From Clostridiales bacterium (lineage in GTDB: Bacteria > Bacillota > Clostridia > Oscillospirales > Oscillospiraceae): a stretch of DNA of 7,646 bases. Below the pieces are notes generated by a model. It ran no database searches, had not been told where the DNA came from, and saw nothing but the letters and a program-made list of their open reading frames with translations. Position 1 is the stretch's first letter, and each line of letters opens with the position of its first letter. Made by a program: the position numbers and the translations under genes. The stretch lies in the NCBI GenBank assembly GCA_003516765.1, contig DPCD01000029.1, positions 1 to 7,646 of the forward strand, given 5' to 3'. Shown here in pieces: positions 5,324 through 7,646 of the stretch.

Positions 5324-7216
5324 TTACTGCACCAGCTCGCACACAAGGTCGGTGTACTCGCCGGGGTTTTCCAGCGGCAGGTCCGCCATCAGCAGCGCCT
5401 GCGCATAGAGAATCTTCGCAATCTTCTTTGCCTTTTCCTCGTCCTGTGCAACAGCAACCTGCAGCAGACCGAACAGTCTGTGGTTCGGGTTGAGTTCCAG
5501 AATTCTGCCCGCCTTCATGCCCATCTCGGGGTTCAGGCGCTGGAAGTATTTCTCCATTTCGAACGTCATACCCTCTTCGGGCACCATGCACACCGGGTGC
5601 GTACCGAGGTTGTCGCTCAGACGGACCTCTTTGACCGCATCGCCGAGCGTCTTCTTGACAAACTCCAGCGTTGCCTTCGACTTTTCTGCCTGCTCGGCAG
5701 CCTCTTTCTTCTCCTCCTCCGTGGAAAGCCCGAGGTCCTCCTGCGTCACCGAGCGGAAATCCTTGTCTGCATATTTTCCGAGCGTCTGCGGCACGAAGCT
5801 GTCGACCTCGTCGGTCATCAGCAGCACATCAAAGCCCTTTTCCGTGAGCTTTTCCAGCTGCGGCAGCTGAGACAGGCGCTGCCGGTTTTCGCCGCTGGCA
5901 AAGTAAATGTACTTCTGCTCCTCCGGCATTGCGTCCGCGTATTCCTTGAACGAAACGAGCTTGTTCTGCTTATGCGACCAGTACAGAAGCAGGTCCTGCA
6001 ACAGCTCCTTCTTCGCGCCGTAGTCGTTCAGCACGCCATATTTGAGCTGCATGCCGAATGCCGCGTAGAACTTTTCGTATTTCTCACGGTCGGATTCCAT
6101 GAGCTTTGCAAGCTCTGCTTTGATCTTCTTTTCGAGGTTCGCTGCGATGAACTTGAGCTGGCGGTCATGCTGGAGCATTTCCCGCGAAATGTTGAGGCTC
6201 AGATCCTGCGAATCGACGACGCCGCGTACAAAGCGGAAGCAGTCCGGCAGCAGCTCCTCGCAGTTTTCCATGATCATGACGCCCGAAGAATACAGCTGCA
6301 AGCCCTTCTTGAAATCCTTCGTGTAGAAATCATACGGCGCTCTGGCAGGGATATACAGCAGCGCCTTATACGTCACCGCGCCCTCGACGCTCACATGAAT
6401 CGTCGCAATCGGGTCTTCAAAGTCGAAGAACTTCTCCTTGTAGAAATTGTTGTATTCCTCGGGGGTGATGTCCTTCTTCGCCCGCTGCCAGAGCGGCACC
6501 ATCGAGTTGAGCGTCTCGTTCTCCGTGTAGGTCTCATACTCGGGCTTCTCGGAGTCTTTCGTCTCCTCCTTCACCCGCGACTTTTCCATCTCAAGCTTGA
6601 TCGGGTAGCGGATGTAGTCCGAATACTTCTTGACCAGCTTCTGAAGCTCCCACGTCTTTAAGAAGCGTGAATACTGCTCGTCCTCGGTATCTGCCTTGAG
6701 CGTCATAATCACGTCCGTACCGGCACCTTCGCGCTCGGCAGGCTCCATCGTGTAGCCGTCTGCGCCGGAGGAGGTCCACTTCCACGCTTCCTCGGAGCCG
6801 TACTTCTTCGAGATCACCGTCACCGTGTCTGCCACCATGAATGCCGAGTAGAAGCCCACGCCGAACTGACCGATGATGTCGATGTCCTCCTGCTTTTCCA
6901 TGTCCTTCTTAAACTGGAGGCTGCCGGACTTGCAGATCGTGCCGAGGTTGTTTTCCATCTCGTCTTTGTCCATGCCGATACCGTTGTCGCTCACGGTGAG
7001 CGTCCGGCTGGGCTCGTCAACCTTCAGCTGGATTGCAAAATCGCTGCGGCTTAAGCCCACCTTTTCGTCTGTCAGCGCCTGATACGCCAGCTTATCGATG
7101 GCGTCGGAAGCGTTCGAGATAATCTCCCGCAGGAAAATCTCCTGATGGGTATAGATCGAGTTGATCATCAAATCCAGAAGCCGCTTCGACTCCGCCTTGA
7201 ACTGTTTCTTTGCCAT
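5324..7216 (-). CDS. htpG: Molecular chaperone HtpG (bacterial Hsp90)
   Basis: HtpG is a cytoplasmic homodimeric ATP-dependent chaperone that remodels client proteins under stress. The product is 630 residues, full length for the family. The N-terminal GHKL ATPase domain shows all the expected motifs: EIFLREIISNASDAIDKL with Glu31, Asn35 and Asp38; VSDNGIGM with Asp77; GQFGVGFYS at 116-124; and GAGTDVIMTL at 164-173. The middle domain contains LNISREMLQ with Arg345, equivalent to the arginine that contacts the ATP gamma-phosphate. The C-terminal dimerisation domain extends to the end (LNPNHRLFGLLQ region) with no EEVD tail, as expected for bacteria. A charged region around 211-226 matches the short linker. 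ATG at 7216 gives the usual N-terminus (MAKKQFKAESKRLLD). The upstream sequence has only a poor ribosome-binding site (GAAG, four bases away). It is transcribed alone from a promoter carrying a CIRCE operator. Confidence 0.98.
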   Translation of the reverse strand: MAKKQFKAESKRLLDLMINSIYTHQEIFLREIISNASDAIDKLAYQALTDEKVGLSRSDFAIQLKVDEPSRTLTVSDNGIGMDKDEMENNLGTICKSGSLQFKKDMEKQEDIDIIGQFGVGFYSAFMVADTVTVISKKYGSEEAWKWTSSGADGYTMEPAEREGAGTDVIMTLKADTEDEQYSRFLKTWELQKLVKKYSDYIRYPIKLEMEKSRVKEETKDSEKPEYETYTENETLNSMVPLWQRAKKDITPEEYNNFYKEKFFDFEDPIATIHVSVEGAVTYKALLYIPARAPYDFYTKDFKKGLQLYSSGVMIMENCEELLPDCFRFVRGVVDSQDLSLNISREMLQHDRQLKFIAANLEKKIKAELAKLMESDREKYEKFYAAFGMQLKYGVLNDYGAKKELLQDLLLYWSHKQNKLVSFKEYADAMPEEQKYIYFASGENRQRLSQLPQLEKLTEKGFDVLLMTDEVDSFVPQTLGKYADKDFRSVTQEDLGLSTEEEKKEAAEQAEKSKATLEFVKKTLGDAVKEVRLSDNLGTHPVCMVPEEGMTFEMEKYFQRLNPEMGMKAGRILELNPNHRLFGLLQVAVAQDEEKAKKIAKILYAQALLMADLPLENPGEYTDLVCELVQ

Positions 7217-7243
7217 ATATCTTCACGTCCCGTATTGGTAGTA

Positions 7244-7270
7244 TTAGCACTCCATTCCATCGAGTGCTAA
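7244..7270 (-). promoter_or_regulatory. CIRCE operator (HrcA binding site) in front of htpG
   Basis: The sequence TTAGCACTC-N9-GAGTGCTAA is present without a mismatch (arms 7244-7252 and 7262-7270, spacer 7253-7261). This is the textbook CIRCE element bound by the heat-shock repressor HrcA. It starts five bases after the -10 box, so the expected transcription start (about 7268) lies inside it, and the htpG messenger would begin with its stem-loop. HrcA binding here would block initiation at normal temperature and release it when GroEL is titrated by unfolded protein. The hrcA gene itself is outside the window. Confidence 0.96.
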
Positions 7271-7274
7271 GCTT

Positions 7275-7302
7275 ATTATACCGCGCCCTTCCGATTTTGC
7301 AA
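7275..7302 (-). promoter_or_regulatory. Sigma-A promoter of htpG
   Basis: On the minus strand, TTGCAA (7302-7297) is followed after 16 bases by a perfect TATAAT (7280-7275). The predicted start is near 7268, giving a leader of about 52 bases that begins with the CIRCE element. A vegetative-type promoter overlapped by CIRCE is the standard arrangement of HrcA-controlled genes. Confidence 0.85.
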
Positions 7303-7330
7303 CCCCTTTGCGCAAAATTCACAAAGCGTT

Positions 7331-7364
7331 AAAAAACGAAGAGCGCTTTTTCCGCGCTCTTCGT
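7331..7364 (-). terminator. Intrinsic terminator of the dipeptidase gene
   Basis: ACGAAGAGCGC (7336-7346) and GCGCTCTTCGT (7354-7364) form a perfect 11-bp stem with a seven-base loop. Read on the minus strand, the stem is followed by a run of six T (7336-7331). It lies 37 bases beyond the stop of the minus-strand dipeptidase gene and just upstream of the htpG promoter, so it shields htpG from read-through. Confidence 0.92.
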
Positions 7365-7400
7365 CTGCATGTATTTAGAAGCGCCAGCTTCTTTGAAAAC

Positions 7401-7646
7401 TTATCCGATGGCGTCCTTCACGACACGCTGGAAGTTCAGCCGTGCGATCTTCTCCATCTCTTCCTTGCTCATGCCCATCTTCTCGAAGCAGGCAAAGAGG
7501 TTCGGAATTTCGGAGCAGTTTGCAAGACCCTTCGTGCAGGGGCTGCCGGTGTCGGTCATGGTGCCCATGGTGTCGGGGTTGTCGATGAACTCGAAGAAGT
7601 CGAAGCCGCAGCCGACGTGGTCGATGCCCATGACGTCGATCATATG
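7401..7646 (-). CDS. Membrane (renal-type) dipeptidase, peptidase family M19, C-terminal fragment cut by window edge
   Basis: The last 81 codons of a metal-dependent dipeptidase are present; the frame is open to the window edge, so the ATG at 7643 is internal. M19 enzymes are TIM-barrel, usually binuclear zinc hydrolases that cleave dipeptides, often with a D-residue tolerance at the C-terminal position. Seen: HMIDVMGIDHVGCGFDF, which corresponds to the family segment HIxYlxxxxGxDHVGxGxDFDG, with the Asp of GFD in the place of the substrate-amine-binding aspartate. The ending TKGLANCSEIPNL, then a helical MSKEEMEKIARLNFQRV, is characteristic of the M19 C-terminus. The metal ligands lie upstream and cannot be checked. 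After GFDF the sequence is FEFID rather than the common DG, suggesting a subfamily variant. The terminator at 7331-7364 follows. Confidence 0.85.
   Translation of the reverse strand, partial: HMIDVMGIDHVGCGFDFFEFIDNPDTMGTMTDTGSPCTKGLANCSEIPNLFACFEKMGMSKEEMEKIARLNFQRVVKDAIG

Noticed and set aside
4555..5346. 263-codon minus-strand open frame antisense to the permease C-terminal part
   Set aside because: It crosses the bidirectional terminator and has no recognisable domain or ribosome-binding site.
5204..6661. 485-codon plus-strand open frame across the htpG gene
   Set aside because: It lies antisense to a textbook htpG, its product is an unrecognisable Leu/Arg/His-rich sequence, and it starts inside the permease gene without a ribosome-binding site. 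It is a by-product of the codon bias of htpG.
7377..7392. Small hairpin AGAAGC-GCCA-GCTTCT just after the dipeptidase stop
   Set aside because: It has only a 6-bp stem with no T-run, and the strong terminator 12 bases further along (7331-7364) explains the 3' end.

Overview
The window looks like chromosomal DNA of an anaerobic Clostridia-type Firmicute, probably of the moderately GC-rich gut Oscillospiraceae kind. This is inferred from four things: a split glycine dehydrogenase (separate GcvPB) followed by a lipoate ligase, a Gram-positive-style lipoprotein signal (lipobox LAAC followed by Gly/Ser/Thr-rich sequence), a perfect CIRCE heat-shock operator, and codons that mostly end in C or G. 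No mobile element, tRNA, rRNA, CRISPR array or phage gene was seen.

Layout, left to right. (1) Positions 1-1813, plus strand: the C-terminal half of gcvPB (glycine decarboxylase subunit 2) overlaps lplA (lipoate-protein ligase) by 4 bases, and an intrinsic terminator closes the unit. LplA would supply the lipoyl group needed by the glycine-cleavage H protein. (2) Positions 1876-2140: an AT-rich regulatory gap with a plausible sigma-A promoter, an inverted repeat and a leader hairpin. (3) Positions 2141-5262, plus strand: a two-gene TAXI-type TRAP transporter, consisting of a lipoprotein substrate-binding subunit and a fused 4TM/12TM permease. A perfect 14-bp hairpin without a U-tract lies between the two genes. 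(4) Positions 5276-5309: a perfect 15-bp stem that can act as a terminator for both converging transcripts. (5) Positions 5324-7216, minus strand: htpG (bacterial Hsp90), with its own promoter and a perfect CIRCE operator over the predicted transcription start. (6) Positions 7331-7364: a minus-strand terminator. (7) Positions 7401-7646, minus strand: the C-terminal end of an M19 (membrane/renal-type) dipeptidase cut by the window edge.

The units appear to be independently transcribed and mostly housekeeping: one-carbon/glycine metabolism with lipoylation, secondary uptake of an organic acid or amino acid, protein folding under stress, and dipeptide hydrolysis. No wholly new system is evident. 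The points most worth a second look are regulatory: HrcA/CIRCE control of htpG, and the hairpin separating the TRAP binding protein from its permease.
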